From DATDCV01 sp036524155 (lineage in GTDB: Bacteria; Verrucomicrobiota; Verrucomicrobiia; Limisphaerales; UBA8199): DNA of 23,714 bases. The stretch's first letter is position 1. Each line of letters starts with the position of its first letter. The DNA lies in NCBI GenBank assembly GCA_036524155.1, contig DATDCV010000402.1, forward strand, positions 1-23,714, in the 5' to 3' direction. Shown piece by piece: positions 15,428 to 23,603 of this stretch. The notes beneath the pieces are model-generated. The model saw only the letters and a program-made list of their open reading frames with translations, ran no database searches and was not told where the DNA came from. The position numbers were made by a program, and so were the translations under genes.

Positions 15428-16974
15428 TCGATCAGGAAATGATCGATTGCCTCACGCCGCTGGTTCCGTTTAGGGTCGAGCTTCCCCGCGAGGCCGCCGG
15501 GGAGGTTCTTATTGATCAAGTCCTTCAACGGCACGCGCACGCCGGGAACGGGCTTGGGCGCTGGGGTGTCCTTGGCGACGAGCTTGCCGGTGGCGTCCGT
15601 CTCGAGGATGCGCATGTGGAAGGGGCTGCCGGACAGCGCGGTTTTGAGGGTCTCGATGGACTCGGCGACGGGTGGAGCATCTGGAGTGACGGTGGCGGCC
15701 TGGTAGGTGCCGGCGAGTTTGACGCGGTAATAATCGCTCTCGCGTTTGACGCTGAAATTGGTCACCACCAGGTCGGGCGGGACGGCCTGGCCGAGGTACG
15801 CGAGCAGCCAGGCCGGCTTGGGCGGCGGGCGGTCCGCGTCGACTATGTGAATGGCCTGCTGTTTGCGCTGCAGCTCGGCGTCGAGGTTCTCGAACTCCTT
15901 TTGGCGATCTTCCATTTGGGCGATCTGCTTGTTGAAGCTCGAGAGGGTGGCGCGCTCGCGCCGGCTCTGAACGAGCGAATAGGCCGTCAGCGCGATGGAC
16001 GCCGCCATCAACAGCATCGCCGCTGCGGCCACCACTTTCGCGAAGACGCGGCGCTGCGGCGCTTTCTGCAGCTCGGGCGTCTGGAAATTCGGGGCGGTTT
16101 CGGGCCGGACCTTGAGAGCTTCGGTGGCCCAATAGAACGGCTCGCAGGGGACGGGGCTGACGTTGACCGGGAGCTGGACGTGGCCCTGGATGACGGCCGC
16201 CTGCTCGGCGGCGCCCGCGCCGAAGAGGAAAAGGCCGCGGTTGACGTTGACGCTGAACTGCTGGCTGACGAACAGCACCGTGCGGTTCAGATCAAGAGCC
16301 AGCCTGGCAGCGTCATCGTTCCAGGTGCCCTGGAGTGTGCGGGCCAGCAGCAACCGGCCGTCGCCGTCGCAGACGACGACGGTGGTCGAGCCGGCGGTTT
16401 CGGCGGCGAGCATGACGACGTCGCTCCGTTGGAGCGACAAGGCATGAATCTGGCGCTGGAGCGCAACCGAGGCGGGCAGCACGGAGACCAGGTGCAGATC
16501 GTTGCGCCGGCAAGCGAGCATGAACTGGTTCAGCACCAGGCGCGGCAGCAGGTGCAGCAGCACGCGCGGGCTGGCTTTGGTCGAGGCCAGCATTTGGCTG
16601 GCGTAAGCGGCCTCGCCGGAAAAGAACTTCTGCTGCGAGGCCTGGCGCTGGATGACCTTGTTGAGCGCGGCGCTCTTGACCGGGGGGACATCAACCATGT
16701 GCTGCACCAGGCGCGGGTGGGCCAGCACCAGTGAGACGCTGCCGCCGCGGTAGTTGGTTTCGCGCACCGCGTCGCGGATGAACGCCTCGAAATCGCCTGC
16801 GGCGTCCGTCTCGCCGGCCGGGCGTTCCCAGGTGCCGGTGACCTTGCCGCGATGAACGGCCACCGCTTTGAGCTGCTTGTTCAGCCAGCTCACACTGAGC
16901 GTCGTCAGGTTGCCCGCGATGCGGTCGCTCCCCAATTTCCCTTTGAGGCGGAGGCTAAGCATAGCGCCCACCAT
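15412..16974 (-). CDS. PilM-PilN-like fusion (GspL-like) pilus assembly protein
   Basis: A 520-residue protein that joins two functions. The N-terminal ~300 residues resemble the PilM/GspL actin-like domain (VDVPPVKSAALNKVIQRQA; the phosphate-2-like stretch VVVCDGDGRLLLARTL; FGAGA). A membrane helix (about 311-331), a coiled coil (336-375) and a PilN-like periplasmic domain (380-460, including PPDLVVTNFSVKRESDYYRVKLAGTY) follow. The usual first phosphate motif of PilM (DIGSSSVK-like) is replaced by SVSWLNKQLKAV, so ATP binding is doubtful. It is the first gene of the cluster. ATG 16974 has no ribosome site, while ATG 16962 (residue 5) has GGTGG close upstream and may be the true start. Confidence 0.83.
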   Translation of the reverse strand: MVGAMLSLRLKGKLGSDRIAGNLTTLSVSWLNKQLKAVAVHRGKVTGTWERPAGETDAAGDFEAFIRDAVRETNYRGGSVSLVLAHPRLVQHMVDVPPVKSAALNKVIQRQASQQKFFSGEAAYASQMLASTKASPRVLLHLLPRLVLNQFMLACRRNDLHLVSVLPASVALQRQIHALSLQRSDVVMLAAETAGSTTVVVCDGDGRLLLARTLQGTWNDDAARLALDLNRTVLFVSQQFSVNVNRGLFLFGAGAAEQAAVIQGHVQLPVNVSPVPCEPFYWATEALKVRPETAPNFQTPELQKAPQRRVFAKVVAAAAMLLMAASIALTAYSLVQSRRERATLSSFNKQIAQMEDRQKEFENLDAELQRKQQAIHIVDADRPPPKPAWLLAYLGQAVPPDLVVTNFSVKRESDYYRVKLAGTYQAATVTPDAPPVAESIETLKTALSGSPFHMRILETDATGKLVAKDTPAPKPVPGVRVPLKDLINKNLPGGLAGKLDPKRNQRREAIDHFLIEGVVR

Positions 16975-17361
16975 TCAGTAACACCCGTTTGTCCCGTAAC
17001 TATTCATCCCCAGTCTGCTTGTTGGCATAAGCCCTACGACGTCTATTACCCGCGTCGACTTAACCACCGCGTAGCTGGTGACGGCCCAATAGAAAGTCTC
17101 ACCATCTTAGGGTGATTACGTAGCAGATTTAGAGCGTCCTCTCAATCCGATTGAATACGGATATGCGATCCGTACCGTTCGGCTGCGGCCTTTTTCGTGT
17201 TGAACCCGGGCAGGGCAAAACGGATGCCCCAAAAAGAGCCCGAGGGAATCCCCAGGGGCTCGCTCCGTAATGGATGGAATTGCAGCAATTTTCGGAAGGC
17301 CGTAGGATCTCAGCATGAAGCCGGTGGCGGGCTCGGCACAAGCAACAGGTGAGTGATTCAA
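16975..17361. other. Intergenic region upstream of the secretion cluster
   Basis: The minus-strand promoter of the cluster should lie in about 16975-17120, but I cannot pick -35/-10 boxes with confidence. It also contains a 7 bp perfect stem (tacggat, loop, atccgta) at about 17156-17174 and the terminator hairpin at 17231-17261. The frames across it look random. Confidence 0.5.
17231..17261 (-). terminator. Rho-independent terminator, minus strand
   Basis: Read on the minus strand: gagccc/gggctc stem, an inner ggg/ccc stem, then TTTTT. It would end transcripts coming from the right, for example the DUF3455 gene or an unseen small RNA, and insulate the secretion cluster. Confidence 0.6.
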
Positions 17362-17529
17362 ATGAGTCCAGAAGTGCTGCTAATCACGTTGGTTTTGGAG
17401 TGCGCACTCTTTGCCGTGGCGCGGCCGCCTTCTCTGGGCGTTTGGGTCAAAAGGGTTGGTTCGTGGCTAAGCGGTGCGCCAGAACCGGAACTGCGCCCCG
17501 GCGGCGATCGGAGACAACGCCGATTTTAA
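17362..17529 (+). CDS. Possible small membrane protein (55 aa)
   Basis: An ATG-initiated frame with a hydrophobic start (MSPEVLLITLVLECALFAVA) followed by a basic tail ending RRQRRF. AGGTG lies about ten bases upstream. I recognise no family. Hydrophobic N-terminus and charged tail suggest a one-helix membrane peptide, but a chance frame is possible. It is isolated on the plus strand between two minus-strand terminator-like hairpins. Confidence 0.25.
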   Translation: MSPEVLLITLVLECALFAVARPPSLGVWVKRVGSWLSGAPEPELRPGGDRRQRRF

Positions 17530-17585
17530 AGCCCCGCCGGGGTGGCTTGGGTTCGGCGACACCGTTAGCTCTGAGGGCATTCTGT

Positions 17586-17614
17586 AAAAAAAGCCGAAGC
17601 CAGATCGTGGCTTT
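17586..17614 (-). terminator. Probable terminator of the DUF3455 gene
   Basis: On the minus strand an aaagcc/ggcttt stem is followed by a T run (seven T in total, some pairing in the stem). It lies about 95 bp after the stop at 17709. Confidence 0.45.
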
Positions 17615-17708
17615 CCTTCGTTGCTACTGGTTGTTGGTTTCAGGAATTACCGTTCGTTGCGCTTCCCGGTCGAAGCTGCACAGCCTCGACCGGGGTATTT
17701 GCGCCGGA

Positions 17709-18248
17709 TCAGTTGTTCGACGGGCGGTAGAAGTAGTAATCGGCGTTATAGGGCACTTCGGCAACCTGCCCAACCACGGTGCCGGCGTCCTTCGGCGCTA
17801 TGCCGCCGACCGTGTGCACGCGATGGATGAAGCTGGTGTCGGCGAGGACGCCAGGGCCGTGAGTGAGGTCCGGAATTGCCGCCAGCAACAGCCACGGGAT
17901 GGCGGTGACGTCCGGCGTGACTTTTTTCGGCGGTAATTTCCCCACTACCTCGCTGCCACTGTTGCTTAGCCACGCCGGGCCATTGGGAGTCCCGAAATGG
18001 CTTATCACGACGTTGCCGTCGTCATCGAACAACGTGGCACGGGGCACGGCATTCCCCCAGTCGGTACCATTCCAGGTGTAGATCTGAACGCCTATGGCGT
18101 AGCCGTGGAAGTGTACCTGGTTGCCGTCGTCCACTGCGATTTCGGGCGGGACTTCGGGCGCGCGATTGTCGGTAGCGGCTTGCGCCCCGAACGCGGCTGC
18201 GGTGCAGACCAGCGCGGCGGCGCCCAATTTCATATGCGATGTTTTCAT
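17709..18248 (-). CDS. DUF3455 secreted protein
   Basis: A 179-residue protein with a signal peptide (about 1-24, cut near GAQA/ATD). The body fits DUF3455: VHFHGYAIGVQIYTWNG, AVPRATLFDDDGN, SHFGTPNGPAWLSNSGSEVVG, AIPWLLLAA, IHRVHTVGGIAPKDAG and a final PYNADYYFYRPS. The function of the family is not known to me; members are small exported proteins of soil bacteria and fungi. The cysteines that often occur in QIYxC and in the GGxxP region are replaced here (Trp and Gly), so the common disulfide is missing. M6 is an alternative start. Confidence 0.85.
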   Translation of the reverse strand: MKTSHMKLGAAALVCTAAAFGAQAATDNRAPEVPPEIAVDDGNQVHFHGYAIGVQIYTWNGTDWGNAVPRATLFDDDGNVVISHFGTPNGPAWLSNSGSEVVGKLPPKKVTPDVTAIPWLLLAAIPDLTHGPGVLADTSFIHRVHTVGGIAPKDAGTVVGQVAEVPYNADYYFYRPSNN

Positions 18249-18281
18249 TTTCGTGTTTCTGTTTTCTTTTTGTGTTTTTAC

Positions 18282-18303
18282 CCACAGTCAAACGCGACTG
18301 TGG
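18282..18303. repeat. Perfect 8-bp stem hairpin in the DUF3455 leader
   Basis: ccacagtc, loop aaacgc, gactgtgg, about 34-55 bp before the start codon of the DUF3455 gene. It could be an operator or leader hairpin; there is no T run, so it is not a normal terminator. Confidence 0.4.
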
Positions 18304-18449
18304 TCCAAGTGTGAGCCCAATAAGGCCGGGGAGTTCCCGGGAGACACTGGGACTCACGTCCCACTTGCCTTTTCCAGGGCACAACGCGGGCCGAAGATGA
18401 GGGTGCCAGGGTGAGGGATTGTGCCTGATTTACAGCTGGATCATTGAAA

Positions 18450-18525
<76 letters not shown>

Positions 18526-18748
18526 GTTACCAAGAAACCTCCACGGATCAAGCCTCGCGCGCGCACCGCCTGTTTTGGGGACACCGAGGCATCTGTGCGC
18601 GCAGTCCGGGACCGGTTAGTTCAACCGGTGCAACTTGCGTTGCCTGACCCGGGCACTGTGCCACAGGCAATAAGTGAAACGCAAGTCTTGAAAAAGCAGG
18701 GCCGGCTGAAAGTCTTGCATTTTTTCGACCATCAGGCGTTCTTACCGG

Positions 18749-19972
18749 GTGCGAAAGGCAGTCGGGTACCGGACGGAATACGGCGAGCTGGCGGTGCTAT
18801 TCTTTTTCCAGTCGATGGCGACGGGGATGTGGATGGTGCCGCTCACCCGGGTTCTGTCCGCGCACGGTCTTTCCGGGCTGCGGCCTTATGCTTATGCGAC
18901 TTCCGCGGTGGCGGCGTTCGTCTCGCCGCTCATTTTCGGCGCGATGGCGGATCGCCACGCCTCACCCGTGCGGGTGTTGCGCTGGCTGGCGTGCGCCAGT
19001 GCCGTCACGATGGCTCTGGGAAGCTGGAGCATCGGCCGCGGTTGGCCCGCGGGGGTGGTGCTGGCCCTAACGCAGCTTTACGCCGTCTGCGCCGCCCCCA
19101 CGAGCAGCATTTCGACGACGATTGTCTTCTCGCGACTCCATGACGCGCAGCGGCAGTTTGGCCCGATCCGCGCCGCGGCGACGTTCGGCTGGATGTGCGG
19201 TTGCTGGCTGATCAGCGCCGTCGGGGCCGATGCCTCTCCCTGGTCCGGATACAGCGGGGCGCTGGTCTGGCTGGCCCTGGCGGGCTTCACGCATCTGCTG
19301 CCGAGCGTCGAACCGCCGCCCTCGACCGGCCAGGTGACTTTTCGCGAACGAATGGGCTGGGACGCGCTGGTGCTGCTCAAAAATCCCGACCACCGCGTCG
19401 TGTTCCTGACGACTGCACTATTCAGCATTCCGCTGGCCGCCTTCTATCCCTTCGCTCCGCAACACCTCAAACAGCTTGGATTCGAGCGCACTTCGGCGTG
19501 GATGTCGCTCGGCCAGGTGACCGAAGTGCTGGCGATGTTCGCGCTCGCGGGCCTGTTCGCCCAATGGCGGCTCAAGTGGATCTTCGCGGGTGGTCTGGCG
19601 GTCGGGGGCTTGCGCTACGCGCTTTGCGCCTCGAACGGCCGATTCGGCCTCTTATCGGGCGTCACGCTCCACGGCCTGTCCTTCACGCTGTTCTACATCA
19701 CGGCGCAGATTTACCTCAACGAGCGTGTGGACCAGGCCTGGCGTGCACGCGCGCAGGCGCTCATGTCGCTGATGAACAGCGGCGTGGGAAACCTGATCGG
19801 CTACGTGGGCACCGGGCTCTGGCTCGGAGCGTGCACCGGTGAAGGAAATCCGCGCTGGACTCTGTTTTGGGGAGGGCTGGCGGTGGTGGTGGCAGGTGTG
19901 TTTGCTTACTTTTTTGTGGCCTATCGAGGGCGGGGCGGCAGGCTGCTTCGCGCGAAAGTCGAGACCAATTGA
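18749..19972 (+). CDS. MFS transporter, nucleoside:H+ symporter/LacY-like
   Basis: A 407-residue protein with about 12 membrane helices. It starts with GTG (GYRTEYGELAVLFFFQSMATGMW). The loop between helices 2 and 3 has the MFS motif-A-like FGAMADRHASPVRVLR. The C-terminal half shows FYPFAPQHLKQLGF, the helix pairs ITAQIYLNERV, and MSLMNSGVGNLIGYVGTGLW. This arrangement is typical of the nucleoside-permease/oligosaccharide-symporter branch. The substrate cannot be read from sequence. The gene is alone on its strand and converges with the TIM-barrel gene; a hairpin lies 29 bp after its stop. A ribosome site is not obvious, so the start is moderately sure. Confidence 0.85.
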   Translation: MRKAVGYRTEYGELAVLFFFQSMATGMWMVPLTRVLSAHGLSGLRPYAYATSAVAAFVSPLIFGAMADRHASPVRVLRWLACASAVTMALGSWSIGRGWPAGVVLALTQLYAVCAAPTSSISTTIVFSRLHDAQRQFGPIRAAATFGWMCGCWLISAVGADASPWSGYSGALVWLALAGFTHLLPSVEPPPSTGQVTFRERMGWDALVLLKNPDHRVVFLTTALFSIPLAAFYPFAPQHLKQLGFERTSAWMSLGQVTEVLAMFALAGLFAQWRLKWIFAGGLAVGGLRYALCASNGRFGLLSGVTLHGLSFTLFYITAQIYLNERVDQAWRARAQALMSLMNSGVGNLIGYVGTGLWLGACTGEGNPRWTLFWGGLAVVVAGVFAYFFVAYRGRGGRLLRAKVETN

Positions 19973-20000
19973 AGCATGTAAGTTTCGAGGATTACTATGG

Positions 20001-20021
20001 AGACAGGCAAGATGCCTGTCT
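20001..20021. repeat. Hairpin agacaggc-loop-gcctgtct
   Basis: Perfect 8 bp stem with a five-base loop in the convergent gap between the MFS transporter and the TIM-barrel gene. It could serve as a weak bidirectional terminator or be a REP-like repeat; there is no long T run. Confidence 0.5.
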
Positions 20022-20103
20022 TACGCGACATCAGATCCTGAGAAGTGCTTCCAGCGCCGGTTCGTCTTCACGCAACGTGTCCGTTCTTTTCCACGAGCCG
20101 AAC

Positions 20104-20982
20104 TCAGACCTCGCAGAGGCGCATCATTTTGTCGAGGGTCTCCAACGGCTCTTTGGTCGGCGTGTATTCATGGGACAGATAGCCCTGGAAGCCGGCGTCC
20201 GCGATCGCTTTGCAGATGGCGGGGTAGCTCAGTTCCTGCGTCTCGTCAAATTCGTGCCGGCCGGGATTTCCAGCAGTATGAAAATGCCCGATGAATTTTA
20301 TGTTCTGCTGAACCGTGCGGATGATGTCGCCCTCCATGATCTGCATGTGGTAGATATCATAAAGCAGTTTTACCCGCGGAGAATTGACTTGCTTGCATAG
20401 CTCGACACCCCAGGCAGTGTGGTCGCACATGTAACCCGGATGATTGACTTTGCTGTTCAGCAGTTCCATGCACAGCGTTACCCCCTGTTCTTCTGCGTAG
20501 CCTTTGATGTTGTTAAGAAACGCCGCACAGTTCGCGAGCCCTTCCTCGTCGGAAAGGCCCTGCCGGTCGCCGGCCAGCACGATCACGTTCGGCGCGCCGG
20601 CCTCCGCCGCGGCCTTAATTGCGTCGCGCATTTTGCGGTCAGTCTCGGCGTGGTTCTTCTTGTCGTTGATGCCGCTCTTGATGCCGCTGCCGCCCGGAAC
20701 CATCGTGGGTATCAGGCCGTGTTTCTTGAGGACCGGGAAATCCTTCGGCCCGACCAGGTCGATGCCCCAGGCGCCCAGCCGCGCCGCCTCGCGACACATG
20801 CCGTCCAAATCCAGCTTCGAATTCCGGAATACTCCCTGACACACGCCCTGCTTGATTCGACCTTTGCGCGGTTCGGCCAAGACAGGTTCACCCGGACCCA
20901 TGAGAACTGAGAACGCAGCCGTGCCGCCGAGCGCGGCGAGAAAATGGCGACGACGAATCGGGCTGGAGGCAGTTGTTTTCAT
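20104..20982 (-). CDS. Tat-exported hydroxypyruvate isomerase-like TIM-barrel protein
   Basis: A 292-residue protein with a Tat signal (SPIRRRHFLAALGG, then a hydrophobic stretch to about residue 32) and an AP-endonuclease-2/xylose-isomerase-like TIM barrel. Hyi-family landmarks are present: TLCMELLNSKVNHPGYMCDHT (first catalytic Glu), KLLYDIYHMQIMEGD (metal Asp/His), IGHFHTAGNPGRHEFDE, and GYLSHEYTP (second Glu). The family isomerises hydroxypyruvate or related ketoses and inositols. Export to the periplasm, together with the neighbouring exported Gfo/Idh/MocA enzyme on the same strand 213 bp upstream, suggests a sugar-modifying role outside the cytoplasm. The ATG at 20982 gives a proper Tat leader. 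Confidence 0.85.
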   Translation of the reverse strand: MKTTASSPIRRRHFLAALGGTAAFSVLMGPGEPVLAEPRKGRIKQGVCQGVFRNSKLDLDGMCREAARLGAWGIDLVGPKDFPVLKKHGLIPTMVPGGSGIKSGINDKKNHAETDRKMRDAIKAAAEAGAPNVIVLAGDRQGLSDEEGLANCAAFLNNIKGYAEEQGVTLCMELLNSKVNHPGYMCDHTAWGVELCKQVNSPRVKLLYDIYHMQIMEGDIIRTVQQNIKFIGHFHTAGNPGRHEFDETQELSYPAICKAIADAGFQGYLSHEYTPTKEPLETLDKMMRLCEV

Positions 20983-21195
20983 GCGCCCAGCATAATGGCG
21001 CGATGCGGAAAAAAACAAGGCTCAGATGCACGGCGGACAAAGCTCGGCCATGCCGGACGTACTGGAGTGGACGTAAGTGGCCGCTTGTGCCGCAGCCAGC
21101 TTCGCTTGGCCTTTCTGGTTCTGTTTCCGTGTATTCCGCGGTTTTCCCCTCTCGACCTGGCCGCCCGCGTATCGGATTTCGGCCTTCGGATTTCC
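20983..21195. other. Intergenic gap between the two Tat-exported enzymes
   Basis: 213 bp with no gene. It holds degenerate copies of repeats seen elsewhere in the window (gtattccgcggtttt; tcggatttcggccttcgg). Confidence 0.55.
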
Positions 21196-22734
21196 CTACA
21201 GCTCCCAGCCTTCCCGGTTCTTCCGGAACTTCAGCTCGTTAGCCTCGGCCGAGTTGGCGAACTCGAACTTTTCCGCGTCCCACTGCAGCTTCTTGTTCAC
21301 TCGCAGCGCAATCGTGCCCAGCAGGATGGTTTCGGCAAACGGGTAGGCTTTTTCGAAGCTGGCATCAGACTCCTGGCCGCCGCGGCAGGCCCGGATGAAC
21401 TGGTCCAGTTCGTCGATCGGCCGCGGCAGCGTCTTTGGTGGTTCAGTGAACGCCTGCATGCGCGCTTTGGGGATCAGCCGCGGGCCGTCCCCCATGAAGC
21501 CCCCGAGGATTTTACCCTTGTCGCCCACCAAGAGCATACCTTCGTCCGGCATCGCCTCGCCGTCGGTTTCCAGCTCCTGGAGCATCGGCGGCCGCAAACC
21601 CCCGTCGTACCAGTGCAGCGCCAATGGCGGAAATTCCGCCCGGGCCGGAAATTCCCAGCGAATCAGCGAGGCCCGCGGGTACGACAGCAGGTTGGTTTGC
21701 TTGTGCCAGGTGTAGTCCGCGATCTTCCAATACTGGCTGCGAGTTGCTTCGACTGTTGTCGGCGACCCGAGTCTCAGAATTTCGAAGATCTGGTGGAAAC
21801 TGTAATGCCCCATGTCCCCCAGCGCGCCGGTGCCGAAGTCGCACCAGCCGCGGAACACCGCGTGCGTGTAGGCCGGGTTGTAAGGCCGCATCTTCGCCGG
21901 CCCGACCCACAAATCCCAGTTCAACCCGTCCGGCACCGCCGGAGTATCTGCTGGCGGCTCCGTCATGCCTTGCGGCCAAAACGGACGCGACGACCAGTTA
22001 TGAACTTCGCGCACCGGCCCGATGGCGCCGGCGGCAATCCACTCGGCGATCGTCGGCGTGGAAGTCAGGTTCGACGAGCAAAACAACTGCGTCGCGACGC
22101 CCGAGGACCGCGCGGTGTCCCGCACCACCCTGACCTCGTTCATGACATTGGCGATCGGTTTGTGCGTGATCACATGTTTGCCCTTGCGCATCGCGCGCGT
22201 TACCACCACGCCATGCAAATGCTCGGGAGTCATGTTGTACACCGCGTCCAAATCCTTCTCCTTTTCGAGGAGTTCGCGGAAATCCTCGTAAGCGCGGCAT
22301 GCGGTCGCCTGGCCTGCTTTGGCCTGTTTCGCGTAAAACCGATTGACGATTTCCTGCCCCACTTCCCGCCCGCACAAACCGCCCCGCGCGTCTTTGGCCC
22401 AGTCGGGGTCGTCCAGGAATTTGCGGACCTTCTCGTTCACTTCATGGCGGCTCCACTCCGGGTAATCATCGCTCTTCCGGTTCGGATCGCACACGGCGAC
22501 GACCCGGATTTCCGCCTTCTCCAGCGCCGGCATTAGTTGCCGCAGCCCTTGCGTCCCGCAGCCAATATACGCCAGGTTGATTTTGTCGCTCGGTGCGACG
22601 CGCCCGGCGCCCCCTAGCACTTCCCGCGGTACAATGCTCACCGCCGCCGCTGCTGCCGCGCCGGTTCCCACCAGGAACTGCCGGCGGGAAATGGTGCTTG
22701 CTGTCTCGGGTTTGATTGGCCCAGGTGTCTTCAT
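21196..22734 (-). CDS. Tat-exported Gfo/Idh/MocA family oxidoreductase
   Basis: A 512-residue NAD(P)-dependent oxidoreductase. The Tat signal is ISRRQFLVGTGAAAAAAVSIV. The Rossmann fold begins at KINLAYIGCGTQGLRQLM, followed by VVAVCDPN. The family segment DAVYNMTPEHLHGVVVTRAMRKGKHV is present, then THKPIA, where most members have EKP: the Lys is kept but Glu is His. The C-terminal domain includes LNWDLWVGPA, RGWCDFGTGALGDMGHYSFHQ and PIDELDQFIRACRGG, typical of the large group of exported planctomycete/verrucomicrobial members. The substrate is probably a sugar or sugar acid but cannot be read from the sequence. Confidence 0.92.
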   Translation of the reverse strand: MKTPGPIKPETASTISRRQFLVGTGAAAAAAVSIVPREVLGGAGRVAPSDKINLAYIGCGTQGLRQLMPALEKAEIRVVAVCDPNRKSDDYPEWSRHEVNEKVRKFLDDPDWAKDARGGLCGREVGQEIVNRFYAKQAKAGQATACRAYEDFRELLEKEKDLDAVYNMTPEHLHGVVVTRAMRKGKHVITHKPIANVMNEVRVVRDTARSSGVATQLFCSSNLTSTPTIAEWIAAGAIGPVREVHNWSSRPFWPQGMTEPPADTPAVPDGLNWDLWVGPAKMRPYNPAYTHAVFRGWCDFGTGALGDMGHYSFHQIFEILRLGSPTTVEATRSQYWKIADYTWHKQTNLLSYPRASLIRWEFPARAEFPPLALHWYDGGLRPPMLQELETDGEAMPDEGMLLVGDKGKILGGFMGDGPRLIPKARMQAFTEPPKTLPRPIDELDQFIRACRGGQESDASFEKAYPFAETILLGTIALRVNKKLQWDAEKFEFANSAEANELKFRKNREGWEL

Positions 22735-23098
22735 GTGATTGATTGATGCTTTTCTGCTGATTACGCCTTCCGCCCGGCGAAAGACAAGCTCATTTATACT
22801 GAGCGGAATAATTGCTCGCGCCGCGTGAGGGCACGCGGCCTACAACAAACGCCCAGCATTTTATTGACCTGTAGGCCGCGTGCCCTCACGCGGCGCGACT
22901 GGGATTGTTGCACATGAAAACGCGCGCCGCCGCGATACTTGACCGAGACAGCGTATTGGTCCTTACTGGACTCCGAAACGGCACGTCGGCATGATGAATG
23001 CGCTCGTCCTCAACAAAACGCAAGCGCCCGGGCCAACCGCCGGACCCGGATGGGGCGAATTAGTAAGCTGAGGAGTTGAACAGGAGCGTCATGGAGTT
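22735..23098. other. Intergenic region with divergent promoters
   Basis: A 364 bp gap between the minus-strand oxidoreductase and the plus-strand AlaX-like gene, so both promoters must lie here; none is clear by eye. The main structure is the hairpin at 22817-22897. Confidence 0.5.
22817..22897. repeat. Perfect 28-bp inverted repeat (REP/MITE-like)
   Basis: Arms 22817-22844 and 22870-22897 are exact reverse complements (core ccgcgtgagggcacgcggcc) around a 25-nt loop. It is too long and lacks the T run of a terminator; more likely a dispersed palindromic element. Confidence 0.9.
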
Positions 23099-23587
23099 AT
23101 GCCAGCCGAATCGGAACAAGAAGAGAAAAAAGCGATCGACCCTCGGATGCATTCCGCCGAGCACATCCTCACGGCCACCGTGATGAAGATGTTTGGTTGT
23201 GCCCGACCCATCACGACCCACATCGAAAAGAAGAAATCCAAGGCCGACTATCGGTTCGCGCGCGGCCTCACTCCATCGGAAGAACAGCAACTCCAGTCCC
23301 GCGTCAACGAGGTCATACTCCGGGACTTGGTCGTGACTGAGGAGTTCCTGAAGCGTTCCGAAGCCGAACGGACTTACCACCTCGAACGGCTGCCCGCCGA
23401 TGCGGGCGATCGAGTCAGAATCGTCCACGTCGGCGATTACGATGCCTGCCCCTGTATTGGGCCGCACGTCCGGAGAACTTCGGAGATTGGAACTTTTCGG
23501 ATCGTGTCGACAAGCTTCGAACACGAAACCCTGCGGGTGAGGTACAAGCTCGACCCCGCGTCTCCAACGGTCCCCCTCAACATCTGA
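23099..23587 (+). CDS. AlaX-like alanyl-tRNA editing (tRNA_SAD) protein
   Basis: A 162-residue stand-alone editing domain related to the AlaRS C-terminal editing module, which hydrolyses Ser- or Gly-mischarged tRNA(Ala). The zinc site is complete: HSAEH (H18, H22) and CIGPH (C119, H123). The domain also has KADYRF and the final GTFRIVSTSFEHETLRVRYKLD segment. The ATG at 23099 was chosen from homology; GGAG occurs just upstream but spacing is poor, and an AGGAG lies about 12 bases upstream. The next gene starts 16 bp after the stop, so the two may be co-transcribed. Confidence 0.88.
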   Translation: MPAESEQEEKKAIDPRMHSAEHILTATVMKMFGCARPITTHIEKKKSKADYRFARGLTPSEEQQLQSRVNEVILRDLVVTEEFLKRSEAERTYHLERLPADAGDRVRIVHVGDYDACPCIGPHVRRTSEIGTFRIVSTSFEHETLRVRYKLDPASPTVPLNI

Positions 23588-23603
23588 GACAGCAACTACC
23601 GGC

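Noticed and set aside
15166..16734. Plus-strand frame of 522 codons opposite the PilM-PilN gene
   Set aside because: Antisense shadow; its N-terminal part is translated repeat DNA and the rest has biased composition with no recognisable domain.
17200..17330. c-di-GMP (GEMM-I) riboswitch, because of a gggcaaaac stretch
   Set aside because: The conserved ACGCAAAG segment and the paired helices are absent on either strand.
20944..22536. Plus-strand frame of 530 codons opposite the Gfo/Idh/MocA gene
   Set aside because: Antisense shadow of a gene with an excellent family match.
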